Below are positions 48,001-58,989 of a stretch of DNA of 64,000 nt, piece after piece. This DNA comes from Saccharina japonica (Eukaryota > Sar > Phaeophyceae > Laminariales > Laminariaceae), in NCBI GenBank assembly GCA_008828725.1, contig MEHQ01003220.1, forward strand, positions 1 through 64,000, in the 5' to 3' direction. Made by a program: the position numbers and the translations under genes. The number at the start of each line of letters is the position of its first letter. The stretch's first letter is position 1. The notes beneath the pieces were generated by a model, which saw only the letters and a list, made by a program, of their open reading frames with translations, was not told where the DNA came from and made no database searches.

Positions 48001-49927
48001 GAATGACCCCAACGCCTGATCATAAGTACACCACAAACAATAACATAACCAGTAGAGCACCAAAGGTATTCCAACGCTTACAGCTGAAGGAACATACTGT
48101 AGTAATAGTCAGGTCATACTTTAGTATCGTCAAAACGTGCTACCCCTTTCGGGGCACGCCTTTTACAAACCTCCTCGTGTGAGCGACCTGGTACAGTTTG
48201 GCTACCATCCCTACGATACTCGTACTGTGTCTGTTTAGATTGCTCCAGGGTCGTACCGCGGTCAGCCAGGAAAATATAATCTTGTACTCAGCTCCAACCA
48301 TATTTAATGAGTGTCGCGTCAGTGGTCAACAGGGCCATCATTGACCATGTATCCCCTCCCTACAGCTGCATACCCCGTTCCAATCGCATTTACGACTTGC
48401 CCCAGCTTGGAGGCACTAAGAAGAGTTTACCCGTAGGACGTCTGGCCCAATCCGCCCTGCGTTCGCTGCGATTTCACCCATTTTAGTCTTACGTGTTAAT
48501 ATCTATTCGTTTTTTAGTCAACGAGGAATTGTAAAGGCCCCTGTGCTTCCTGTCGGGCCTGTTTAGTTTGCCTAAACATAAACAGGAAAACCAAGGACTA
48601 AAGGCATCGACAAGAGTGTCCTTGACTCACTACGAAACCTCCGCTGCGAATACTCTGCCAGGCGGTCGGAGTAAGGGCTGCGAAAGGTTTCTGCTAGCGT
48701 TAATGGTCAGGTACAGTATACCCTAACCGTTTCATCCACGCCGGACCAACATTTTTGCAGTCTCCGAAGCACATTTTAACCAGTTTATGGAAGCTGCAGG
48801 CCAACGCTATGCCTTTCTCCCCTTTTAAAGGCCGCAGTTACTCTTTGTCCTTCCCTCTGATAATGTATCGTATGCACATGTTCCAGTCCGACTTTGGTAG
48901 CATATCCTCTAACACCGCAGCAATAGTATAGTCGTGTAACGCTCTCAACCGATCGATATCCCACGCTTCCCTCTCTCAGGCTCTTTCTTACACCCCTCTA
49001 GCTTGACAAACCCTCGCTTACCCTACCCCTCGTCGATATTTCTCGTCCAACGTCATTGGTAAAAACATATGTCTTCTGGCATTCCTCGTTTCGTGGCTTT
49101 GTATTGTTAATAACGACAGGAACAGCAGGAACAGGACTTACCCCCTATGTCAGGGAAATCTGAACAGCGAGCCCAAAATCAAGAACGCTTTTGTATTCAA
49201 ATAATATGCTCAGTAGTTCAGAACATGCAACAACGGCATGCAAAAAGCAAGACAAGTGAAAGAAAAACAAAAAACCAATTTCCTGAATTTTAGAACGAAA
49301 ACCTCTGCGATGATTGCATCTTCCTCCGTGTCGCGGCCGACTCATACAAAGCGGTTTTAAAGTCACCCTATGAACTGGCTGCTCAACACTCGACAGAACC
49401 TATGATTGCCTGCAGCCGTGTTAAGGTACGATATCAATTCGTCAGGGGACCCACGTATCACTGACGCTGCTCCTCACCAGGGCAAGAAAACACTACCCAT
49501 TATCTTTGGAATCTTATGTTGTATTTGGCCAACACTCTTTTTGTAGATAGTGTGGATTTAAACATTTTTCCTACTGCCTGTGGGACCATGTATCCGGCTC
49601 TGCCCACAACTTGTTTATTTTGCAAATATCGGTTGCTGGGTGGGGTCATGAGCTCCTCACGCTCAGAGCCCCAAACACATTTGAGTAGGTGCTACCCCTA
49701 CCATAGTATCATGCCTTCGTACCGTCCGACGGCACGTGGCCAGCAGGGACTCCTTTTCCTCCTGATACTCCCGCACGCGAATCTTGTACTGGCCATCGAG
49801 AACCTCGTCCGCAAAGCTGTGCGTCGTCATAAACGCCTCCCCCACGGGAACCCTGCCTCCCCTGCTCCCTCCCCCGGAGCGGTAATATAGTACAGCCTCT
49901 TCCAGTGAGCGTTCGTAGTGGACCCAT
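45098..49927 (-). CDS. Five-exon gene chain ending in an SGNH-esterase-like block
   Basis: Exons on the minus strand: 49723-49927, 47467-47536, 47228-47369, 46393-46480, 45098-45300. Phases match at all four junctions (0, 1, 2, 0). Donors are GTACGA, GTGAGC, GTAATA, GTGTAT and, after the last exon, GTGAGG; acceptors include CCGCCTTTCAG and GCGCCCCAG; the one before 47369 is weak. The first exon reads YERSLEEAVLYYRSGG ... FADEVLDGQYKIRVREYQ, like a beta-rich domain. The last reads LGPNALELIMYSVLNTG, then LNRRAEPVMSRLGVP and YDIT...TDG, resembling the C-terminal part of SGNH/GDSL esterases, where a final Asp-x-x-His block follows. A His-Tyr-Gly-Asp reading at about 44896-44917 is out of phase, so the last exon is unresolved. 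Introns hold a TIR element and two dispersed repeats. It may continue upstream into the exons at 54.3-56 kb. Family call tentative. Confidence 0.45.
45531..45640. mobile_element. Small TIR element (MITE-like), copy 2
   Basis: ATTACGGGGG at the left faces CCCCCGTAAT at the right. Inside, GAATAAGACCAAATATTGTT and GTAGGTCCTACTCACTCTAGG match copy 1. It lies in the last intron of the minus-strand gene chain at 45.1-49.9 kb. Confidence 0.7.
45718..45835 (+). repeat. GGCCAAAAACAGGTA dispersed repeat, copy 1
   Basis: Contains GCGGCCAAAAACAGGTACGC, CTGGTCCGTTCGGGGCC and AAAAACAGGTACACACT, then ATCAAGTTATAAACGC and GAACCTGCCGTTCCTTGCAA. A near-identical copy is at 63236-63345 and an inverted partial one at 46287-46360. 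Confidence 0.8.
46287..46360 (-). repeat. GGCCAAAAACAGGTA dispersed repeat, inverted partial copy
   Basis: Minus-strand reading gives GGCCAAAAACAGGTATACCT, GGTCCGTTTGCTGCCG and AAAACAGGTACATACTTG, matching the core of the copies at 45718 and 63236. It lies in the same predicted intron as copy 1. Confidence 0.75.
47810..49140. other. Intron-like stretch without recognised features
   Basis: Stops are frequent in all frames. A hairpin-forming AACGTGCTACCCC...GGGGCACG word at about 48137 has a weaker relative at 52622. Most of the block falls in the 2.2 kb intron predicted between 47537 and 49722. Confidence 0.4.
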
Positions 49928-49945
49928 CTAAGAAGGCATGCATGT

Positions 49946-49967
49946 GGGGGGCGGGGGGGGGGGGGGG
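49946..49967 (+). other. Poly-G tract
   Basis: A 22-base G run with one C interruption (15 uninterrupted G). It lies just upstream, in minus-strand sense, of the exon at 49927, whose acceptor CCTTCTTAG follows. Confidence 0.9.
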
Positions 49968-50145
49968 TGTTGTACTAAAGTCATACACCGAGGGTGTACA
50001 TTATGCCTTGCAGCTGATACCCCTGTTGTTGGGGACAGCCTACACTTGGAAAGGGCAAAACTAGTTTTGTCCGCAGAAGAAGGAGTCATGTGTATCAGCT
50101 TTCGAACATGTTTAGCGACGCGTGCTACGATAAGGGTATAGTAGA

Positions 50146-50245
50146 ACGGAGGACCATAGTAAATAAGACGTGCGTTACGACAAAAACCAATATATAAATC
50201 AATTTTGAATAGCAAAGTATGGTCCTATTTACTGTGGTCTTCCGT
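50146..50245. mobile_element. Small TIR element (MITE-like), copy 3
   Basis: Exactly 100 bases between ACGGAGGACCATAGTAAATA and its imperfect inverse (GTCCTATTTACTGTGGTCTTCCGT in two parts). The AT-rich middle differs from copies 1 and 2, while the ends are conserved. A target duplication could not be fixed. Confidence 0.75.
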
Positions 50246-50734
50246 GAGAGCACGTTTTCGCCGAATACAAACATAGCACCTCGACTGAGGAAGTACCGGG
50301 TATCCCAATGGTGCTACGCAAACATATTGTGTTGCTGGTTATCACTTGTTACTTTGCCGTCGGATTGTTCATCGGGTAAAGCCTACACAAATTCTTAAAA
50401 ACCAGTTTCCCGTGAGGTACATGGAACTTCTCACGTAGGCAGCTAAAAAAACAATAGGTCCTGCCTTTATCGTGGAACACGTCTCTACGTGGCGCTATAC
50501 GATCATTGCAATGTCGACTGTGACAAACCACCAAGCGCTTCCAGACGATTTGAACTCTATGGGCTAGTTATACAATGATGAAACAAAATACAGTTGGGAG
50601 TAATCTACACCCCGTGCAAACCCCGAAACTGCAAGAATATGCCCTCGCAACCCGACGTTGAACCCTACGGTGTGAACATTCAACAAAATCCAAGAATAAT
50701 CCCGCGGGAGAGATGGCATTTTTCACCTTCTAAG

Positions 50735-50905
50735 ACAATTTTGTCTGACCGATTAAGCTCCTCAAATGAACAACTGACGCTTAGGGCGGCCGATCTACTG
50801 CTGAATTTCTTTCAGGACAGGCCAGTATAAATCTGGGGCGCGAAGTTTGTTTTTTCGAAGTCACGTTTCGGGTGGTATGTTGACCTCCTCATGTGAGGAG
50901 CTCAG
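50735..50905 (+). repeat. ~170-base dispersed repeat, copy 1
   Basis: Starts with GTCTGACCGATTAAGCTCCT and ends with CGTTTCGGGTGGTATGTTGA followed by CTCCTCATGTGAGGAGC. A second copy with the same ends lies at 51606-51778; the middles have drifted. The final CTCCTCATGTGAGGAG is an inverted repeat. Confidence 0.6.
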
Positions 50906-51603
50906 AAAACATAAGGCATCACCCCTGTAAGGTGGCATTGCCCACAATATAAGAACAAAAGCTAAGCAGACACATTGGATATGGGTGCAGAGGTGTTGAT
51001 GACGCCGTTAATCCAGGAGGTTCGTCATCCCAAACATGTTGGTCCCAGTGGTAGAATCGATGCCTGTAAGATGCCTCAATGTTGCTGGTGGGGATGAAAC
51101 CATTAATCAATTTAGCAGACCGCGCTGTCGGAATAAAGTGATGAGTCAGAGTGCGCGGAGTTCATGACTCTGACTCCTCAGTAGAGGTGGAAACTTCAGA
51201 CGATCGAGGTAGTCTCCAACACAGTCGGGGCTTTTCAAGAGCGGACTACACGGGTGGGTGTTTATTCAACGCAGGCCAGGCTCGCTTGCCACGATCATAC
51301 CTCTCTTTCAACCGTGCAATTCAGGACTAGAGCTGCCGGATGGGTATGGGCTTGGGCCAGGGCCATGGTTAGAGACTAGTCGAATTAGAATACTTGATTG
51401 CAGTCGCTAATCCGTTTGCTTATTAATATGGTTTAGGGTTGCCGATGCAGAATCAAGACGGCCGGTGCAACAACGGAGGTTTGGCCACAATCAACGTATA
51501 CATGTGACTAGCCCACTAGACAAGTGCTCGGGGGGCAAGGAGACACTGACAGCTTCGTTAATACACATAACGAGCAATCCCACGGTAGGGGTACCACGTT
51601 TTG

Positions 51604-51780
51604 GCCCGTCGTGTTCTGACCGGTTGAGCTCCTCACGCGAGTAACCACCGGATGCTATCCATACTTTACTGGTATGTTTGTTTTTGAACTACCACATCGT
51701 AAGTTTCGGTCGGGTTGCGCGAACGAATGTTTCCGAATTAATGTTTCGGGTGATATATTGAGCTCCTCATGTGAGGAGCC
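51604..51780 (+). repeat. ~170-base dispersed repeat, copy 2
   Basis: Shares TTCTGACCGGTTGAGCTCCT at the start and TGTTTCGGGTGATATATTGA plus GCTCCTCATGTGAGGAGC at the end with copy 1. Confidence 0.6.
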
Positions 51781-52919
51781 CAGACAATTCTGCTGCGCCG
51801 CTACCGTGGGATGAGTCAAACACGGGATCATGTTACCGTGTGCGCGGGAAAATGAATTGTAAACACACTGGGATTGAAAGGTCGCGGTGTGCTTCCAATT
51901 CACGTCGTAAGCTGGTTGGAATCCCACCAGCGTATTGCCTCTCCGCACCCAGGCAACAAGCGCTGGAGAGGTGATGCATTAACCGGAACTGCATCCGATT
52001 TACGATGGAAACATGACGGACAACACACGAGGTATGCGCACTCGAGTATGGACATAAACCGAGGCACGGTGCGTATCGTCACTATTTTGACCGAAAACCC
52101 CTCTCAATGACAAGGCTGCTCTGTTGTGGAGCTACCCGATATGTTTGCATCCGAAGAGTGTTTTGCTATGCTATTATGCCGATACCTACGTAGACTACGA
52201 GGTTGTTATCGGGATGAACTCAACTTTTCCCCGAGTATATTGTTTTTGGGCATACAATTGATCAAGTGAGAAGCCGCCGTACATTTCAGGCGCTACTCTT
52301 ATCGTATGAAGCGTCCTTCGACAGTCGGTACGTGATCGTGCAGGAGCAAGGTCCCCTGTGCCCTATCAACAGCCGAACAGCAAAGGCTATGCGGCAGGGA
52401 GAGTCGTACCCAAGTTTTATGAGACTCCTCATTTAAGGGTTTCTACACTACACCTGAAACCTGGCTTTGGAGGAAAAGTGAAAAGCGCAACACAACGACC
52501 GATGTTATGGCGTACATATAAACCCCCATCGATCGTGAAAGCGCCACTCATGTTGCAACAGTATTGGGTACATCATTCCTTGGATAAATGTCCCGTCAGG
52601 AAGACGTGAATTTCTCCAAAAACGTGCTACCCTTACCGCAGCACGTATGCATTAGATCTGGGGGTCAAGCATCGTACCGAACCGATCTCACGTGTCTAGA
52701 GCTGCCGGCGATTGATGCCGGTCGGGGATAAGCTGAAGGAGACGAAGGCCGCATCCGAAGTAAACGAAGTCGGCGTCCACTTCCGCCGCCTGGCAGCCTT
52801 CGATTGACTGGTTGAACAAGCAGAACGCCGTGTTACAAACATGCATTAACTGCCGTCAGCTGTAGACAGAGTTGTTCGTCCCCGCGAACTTAGAAATGGA
52901 CGAAAATCACCTTACTGTT

Positions 52920-53400
52920 TTAGAGAGCCAAGCAGCCCTGTTTAAAACGGGGGTTATTGTTTCTGAAGAACTGCCACTGTATAAACGAAGATTTAAAGTC
53001 TTTGGGGGCCTGCGTCACGTGCAGACCGGCTAGCCCACGGCGTTGGCGAGTCTGGATTGGACGTTTCGGGTGCCCATTAGCATTGCCCCCCATGTGGGCT
53101 ACGTTGTTGCCAGTCTGAATAGCTGCATGACTCTTGACTTTCCCATGTTGGGCATCACAATATGCGTAGAATTTCAACTGTTGTACGACACGCACAAGTG
53201 GTGCCGTTGCCTCTTTCAGTACGTATATTACTGCGTGTATATCAACATACCGCATGCAGGCGTCGGGCCGCGTGCTGCAACACTGGTACCACCCAATGTT
53301 CATGAGGGCCCCCACCTGGGGAACCTTACACCACACAGCATTCGTCTCTGGAAACAGTGTAGACCTTAGTATGATGCGCTTTACCCCGGAATAGTCTATA
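52920..53400 (-). mobile_element. Ty1/copia-like pol fragment, fossil
   Basis: The minus strand shows the tail of a copia-type reverse transcriptase running into RNase H: VGALMNIGW...TRPDACMRY resembles the VGSLMYIA..TRPDI block, and FYAYCDA, VAHMGGNA and FRQFFRN-like words follow in the expected order. Only this short part remains; it is broken (a few breaks) and divergent, so old. It lies between the two exon groups of the minus-strand SGNH-like genes, consistent with an insertion into an intron or intergenic gap. Nothing else of the element was recognised. Confidence 0.5.
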
Positions 53401-53929
53401 CCGTCTTAACTAACCATATTTAATACAACTCGCAAATCGGTTCGATGGATGTTTCGTCGCTTCCCCAGTTGAAGAGCCCTGCAGGCGAGGACTATTCCGC
53501 CTTAACAAAATCAACCCCTACCGTAGCAAAGCTTTCTGTGTGCCCTACGTGGCACGCAACCGTTTAGCCCGAAATACAACGGGTGCGGTATATATTGTGA
53601 ATTAGGCCGCGTGCGTCGATAGTAGTATTGAAAAGGGCCATGGTAGCCAGGGCCCATGATATACACAAACGTCTACTTACTCCTGTATTTTTTGTATGCA
53701 TATTTGGCCATGTTTACCCGCAATAGTAAACCATAGTTTCTGAAAAATCGCTCGTCGGGCCCTGTATTCCACATCCAAGAACTGGGGTGCGGGAGACTAA
53801 TGCAGACTACGCCCGAAGCACAATCATACGGCTTTTGAAATTGACCGCGCACGTTGCAAACTTAACATCACGTCTAAAGACATTGGGTAGCTCGTCAAGT
53901 GCTAAGGGTCGTTCTTATCGAGTAACTTT

Positions 53930-54100
53930 TCCCCAACATTTCTAATATTTGTTTTTCGCGCATTGTTTTAGATTTCCATACTTTCCAATAACAATATCCA
54001 AATATTGGAATGCGAAGCTTTCCAAATATTTTTCCCTCTGTTAAAATTCCAAACTTTTCAAATAAATCCTGTTTTCCCTGCTTTTCCTGTTTGTTTTTTT
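53930..54100. repeat. AT-rich TTTCCAAATATT repeats
   Basis: Words TTTCCAAATATT, CCAAATATTGG and TTCCAAACTTTTC recur over about 150 bases, several of them inverted, then the sequence runs into pyrimidine-rich CCTGTTTGTTTTTTTATTTAG. Confidence 0.6.
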
Positions 54101-54304
54101 ATTTAGTTTTTGGAAATTTGGGAAACAAGTTGCTCGACAACAACGACCGTAAGCCCCAGCAGTTTTAGATCTGTGGACTCTAAAGGCAAAACCTCTACTA
54201 CCGCAGAAACGTTCGCTAATGTAGTTCCTCCGGAGATCTATGGTACCTCGCTTACGATGTCATCAAACATTAGTACGAGGAACTCCTTGACTCCTGAGGT
54301 ATAC

Positions 54305-56000
54305 CTTGACGTAGCGGATGCTGATAGTGAATCCCGGGCTGTCCAGCTGGCTTCCACCGCCCTCAAATTCAAAAGAAGCCGACCTCGAACAGATGATATT
54401 GACCCTGTCCTCCGAGGCGCCTGTACACGTCAACTCATCCCTATGCATGAAGAGCAACGCCAGCGCCTTGGCTTGCATCTATACAACGTGACAGCGCAAC
54501 AATTAAAGGGGTAGTTTGGCCTCCGTCATTCGAGTGGACAGGCCTATCGTGTATAGGTTTCGGATAGATTAGACACGCACTAACCCGTCACCGTTCGATA
54601 TCGCCCACGGCGTACCTCTTGGGCATAATATATCGCAGTTGCCTCCTCGGAAAACAACACCCGATCTCTCTAGGGCCACAGCTTCGCCTCCCCACACCAT
54701 AAGCGCGCCTCCTCCCACCCGCAGGCAGAGCAGGATTTCTCGGGAGGCATCGCACCAGGCATTCGGATGTTTCACGCGTATTTAATTGTAGGCGCCATCA
54801 AACATATTCACCGTTACGCCTCGTACAAAGGGGAGAGGAAGCCCGTACAGCGCTGATTTTCCGATCTCCGACCAAGCAAGTGGGTTTACTCATCTTACCA
54901 GGTAGTTTGACATGTAGCCGTATCGTTGGTGCCGTGAGCACGCCATAGTAAAATCCATACCGCCGCCCAAGAGACCCCCAAACCCAGCCGTACGTGAAAA
55001 ACATCCAGCAATATTGCCTACATTTCACCGTAATTCGCCACCTTCGTCGACAAGCCAGCTATGTCAGACGTACCCATAATTTAGTTGTACGTGTGATATA
55101 CTTTGCCCTTCAGATCGTTCATCGGGTTGGCGCACACAAGGATACTCGTTTAACCCAATAGGGTTTGGGTCCTTACGCGATGAACCTAAGAAGGTTCAGG
55201 TAACCCCCTACCTCAACATTATCATACAAAAAATGGAATCAACTGCTGAGAGCGCCTGCCAATAGTAGCGTGGCCAGGCTTATTCCAATACGAGTCGATG
55301 AACAAAGGAACGGCTGAAATCTTATCGCCATAAAAATGCAAGGCACGAACCTTAGTGGGGGAGCAGAGAGAAGAGCCAATTTTGTGACTCCGCATGTGAG
55401 TTACGACTTCATAGCAAGGAGAGCAAATATGAGAGCAAAGATAACAGATAGGATGAAACTAAAAGTAGTTACAATATGAAATCGTCAATTCTACGGCAGG
55501 GCCCCTGGTCAGGCCGGTCGAACCGTAATGCTGCGGTAGCGGCTCAACTTTGAGACCAGTATTTTCTGAATGGCAGGGTCTTTCCAACTGGAAGAGCTAA
55601 ACACAATTTTGGTCCGCTCTGTGTAATGTTTCGACACGGTTGGTAAAGTGGCGGGCCCATGCATGCGATTGGGTATTGAGGCTGAGCTGAATGCTGTCTT
55701 CGCAACCGTTCTGTTCGCGGGAGATATACAGATATCCTGTATAGAAGAAGAGGTCTTAACCAAGCAGTGCTGCCCCTGCCATTTAGCTTGGACCATCGAC
55801 ATGCAAACCACCTCGCGGTCATGTTTCCGTAGCATGGCTCATCGATAGGTCAAAATACCTCACCCTCATCGTGCTGTCCCCCACCATGTCTATCTTGAAG
55901 TCCACGCTACTCCCCCGGCCTAACTTGGGTGAAAGTTTTGGCGCCAGTCCCGGCTCCAGTTCTGGTCCCGGTGTACGGGTCTTCTCAGCCGGGCGTTGCG
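54305..56000 (-). CDS. SGNH-esterase-like gene, exons with a GDSxxR block; ends unresolved
   Basis: Minus-strand exons: 55864 to about 55990 (start unclear), 55473-55587, 54899-55017, possibly 54592-54669, and 54305-54420. The first ends VDFKIDMVGDSTMR right before a GTGAGG donor; GDSxxR is the nucleophile block of PC-esterase/GDSL-type SGNH hydrolases. Phases agree for the first three junctions (0, 1, 0). The second exon reads RPCHSENTGLKVEPLPQHYG, the third GFGGLLGGGMDFTMACSRH (39 codons exactly), the last FEFEGGGSQLDSPGFTISI before a strong AAG|GTATAC donor. The 54592-54669 and 54305-54420 pair disagree in phase, so one border is wrong. A catalytic role in removing or adding acyl groups on polysaccharide is possible by family only. 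It may be the 5' part of the chain at 45.1-49.9 kb. Confidence 0.42.
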
Positions 56001-57030
56001 CGATGGCCAAAAGGAGACAATCAATCTGATTATGAAGCACCAGCTTCCTGCACGGCAACGTTTATATACATAGATCCCGGCGTGAACTACACAACATGCC
56101 GACAAAGAACGGGTGTACTTATCCGATGGGTGTTCGAAGTCGTATGACCATAGTAAACCCTCGCATTCTTGTATTTCCGGGATGGAGCACGTCGGATTTC
56201 TCCGACCAGAGATAAGTCGCTTATAGCAAATGCGAAGCACCATGGACGGTTGGGCGGACCGCTCGCGGGGTGAGCGGCATCCTACTTAGAACCGCGTTTG
56301 AGGTAGAGTTGTAAACTATACCTACTAGATGTAAAACGAATGTGTGAAAATCGTGTACCAGGGTATGGCTTGTTAACGAGGTTGTGAAGTCCTTAGCGGA
56401 GGACTCAGTCAGTCATATATCGTTGGGCAAAAACGGGCCACCGTTGTTGTGGCACGCGCCCCCAACAGGATTGATCGCATCGGGACCATGGATGCATGTT
56501 TGACGCAGCGATCTTGCCAGCATAATGCAACGTGGGCGTCAACGCCTATTGGCAGTCCCACCTCTACACGATACCAGGTACCATTGACAAAGCGTCACTT
56601 TATAATGAGAAAGGGCTTCTCGCTCCAACGTGCGCTAGGGGGAGTTCACACACACACGAAGCGAGTGAATATAAAATTGCCCGACATTAGACAAAATCGT
56701 AGTATCTAAGGGCCATTATGAAAGAAGAACGTTTTGCCCTAGAATTGCTGCTATCTCTTGTATTTGTTTCCATGGGATATTGGTTTTATTGTCCGTCCTC
56801 GGGCTTCCTGTTTTTGAACGGTAACAGGTTTTTATTTGATGCTCTCTGTTGAATCGGCCTTGTTAACTATGGATGTTTTTGACAAACACTATATTAATGG
56901 GAGCATCCAACAAATGTACAATGAAAATAGCACATATTTTCCTAGCGGCTGCACTCAGTCGACTCTCTACGACCTATATATTTGAATATATCTAGGGGCG
57001 TACAGTATACTCGGCTGTTAACCCCTTATG

Positions 57031-57103
57031 AACTGGTCCCACGAACGTGGGGACAAACTACTTGGAATTAGTGTAGGACATTTTGTTCTGAATGGGTGAA
57101 GAC
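57031..57103 (-). repeat. Inverted distant copy of the 92-base repeat at 301
   Basis: Minus-strand reading gives CACCCATTCAGAAC, CACTAATTCCAAGTAGTTTG and CGTGGGACCAGTT in the same order as at 301-490. Confidence 0.75.
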
Positions 57104-57109
57104 GCTTCT

Positions 57110-58150
57110 CACCAAGCCTCGAACCAAACCGGCTGGATTCCAGCCGGGGTTTGATATTCTCTTGGGGTTTCAAAATGTTTGCGTATCTCAGCCAGCTGTA
57201 TTGAGTCCGATCGAACTTGTCCAGCAGCGACCGAACTGATTGATGATGCCACCAGAAACCAGAGGAGGGTCATCATCAATGATGCCGAAGATGATGCACC
57301 TGAGAGGCGTAAAGATGATGCGTCTGTGAGCCGTAAGCGATGCGTACGTGGGAAAGGCGGACATTTATTGCGGTTGCGGTTAGGGTTGGGGTTGTTGTTG
57401 TGGTTGGTTGCTGGTATTGATCTTCTTAGTGCCCCCTCAGGTGGTGGTCCGTTGATGATGTCCAGGAAACAATGTACGTGGACGGGTAGTGCTCGACTTG
57501 TATGCGTGTAACAAGCTACCTCATTGCAGACGAGGGAGGGAGGGAGGGCAAGGGGGGGGGCGCGCTTATCATTTTGTACATGTCTTTTCGTGCTCTCACT
57601 CTGTTACATATAATCACCGTCGACAATACGTTTCGTCTAAAAAACGGGGTACCGGTAAACACCTGTGTAAACGTACTGGTCTCCTGAAATATAACAGGAA
57701 TTCTTGACAAGCTACGGTAAGTTCTTGAATGAGGATGGGTGTGTTCCATACGAACTTCAATTTTCTCTCCCGAAAATCGTATATTCCAGGAAACCTCAGA
57801 TTTAGTAGGTTCGTTCTTATGATAGGGATGTGTATTCAACCGTGATGATCAATGGACCCCGGGGGAAGACACTCGCGGCTTAATGTACATGATAACAGGC
57901 TCAGTATTTAGCAGGTCTATTTTCGGTCCGCACTCCAAAACATGCAGCCGGCCAGGGGTCGCAGTCGCTCCGCCACCACAACGACGTGACGTGCCATACA
58001 CGCGGCCACTTTCCACACGTATCATCACGGCTATACTATACTGTCGGCCCTATACCTTTCGTATGATCTCCGTTGTTTATTTTGGTGGCCTGTCAAAGGA
58101 TGCAACGATGCATCACATATCTTTACTTGCTTAAACTCATTATGATCGTG
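57110..58150. other. No gene recognised
   Basis: A plus-strand frame at 57179-57511 (110 codons) passes through ATGATGC and GTTGCGGTTAGGGTTGGGG repeat words and is probably not a gene. A GGGAGGGAGGGAGGG run (57535-57560) could form a G-quadruplex. Confidence 0.4.
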
Positions 58151-58158
58151 CCGTTCGT

Positions 58159-58177
58159 GGGGGGGGGGGGGGGGGGG
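58159..58177 (+). other. 19-base poly-G run
   Basis: Uninterrupted G run between CCGTTCGT and TATGGGC. It is a simple homopolymer and liable to length variation. Confidence 0.95.
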
Positions 58178-58254
58178 TATGGGCATTGACCTCGAACCAT
58201 ACATATATCGTCATGCAAGCTCTCGTCCTTCCAACTCGCGTGCAGCTCGACACA

Positions 58255-58530
58255 AAAACATCAACAACCATTCCGCAACACCAGCGGCTCCGCTAACACC
58301 ACGACAACCACAACCACCAACAGCAGCAACAACACCGACAGTAACGACAAACAACAGCAGCAACAGCCGCAACAACAACACCAACACCAACACCAGCACG
58401 GACACCACTAACAATGACAAAACAACCACCACAACCCCACCACCATCACCCCCAACACCAGCGACATAACCACCTACACCAACGACGACATCAATATCAA
58501 CAGCAGCAACCACAACAACAACTACAAGGT
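58255..58530. repeat. CAA/CAC/ACC low-complexity tract
   Basis: About 270 bases of CAACAACAC, ACCACAACC and CAGCAGCAACAA words. It opens threonine/asparagine-rich, glutamine/histidine-rich and valine-rich frames; none has support as a gene. Confidence 0.9.
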
Positions 58531-58989
58531 TCCGGTGGTCAGTTGGCGTTTCGAGATATTGAACTTTCATCGTCCGTCCCACCAACTAGTTTATGTTGTG
58601 CTTGATTGTTCATTACATAAACCTTTTCGATATTTTCCATCAACACCCAGCACCTATGTGCCCTTATGTGCCCAATCGTCATTCAAACTCTGTGATCGCA
58701 AACTACGACACCGACATACACTCTTCGAAAATGCAGTATAACTACGGACCGCCGGCAAAGCATTGCTTTTTCGATATTTTCGGCGTGCCTTCCGCCCTCC
58801 TTGTATATCCATTGGCCTCATGCTTCAGTAGATATTCATACAATATAATAGACATATGGGTTTCATCCCTGCGAGCCCGGCGCCCACTGGTCGAGGGGGG
58901 CTCTCAGCCCGCCCCCGGCCAAACAGGAGCCACGGCCCGCGCGGCAGGAGTTGCCCATCGGGGAAAGTCCCCAGTCCCGCCGCACCCGG

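Noticed and set aside
54105-54514. 134-codon plus-strand gene after a TTTTTTTATTTAG acceptor-like tract
   Set aside because: The opposite strand contains an exon with good borders (54305-54420) and a better composed translation; the plus-strand frame has no recognisable family and is probably its shadow.
54569-54775. Tc1/mariner transposase piece (GGGALMVWGG)
   Set aside because: The single word resembles the family's GGGSVMVWG block, but no further catalytic blocks follow on the same strand, and another minus-strand frame here fits an exon.
57179-57511. 110-codon plus-strand gene
   Set aside because: It runs through GATGATGC and GTTGCGGTTAGGG repeat words, with no motif or splice support.
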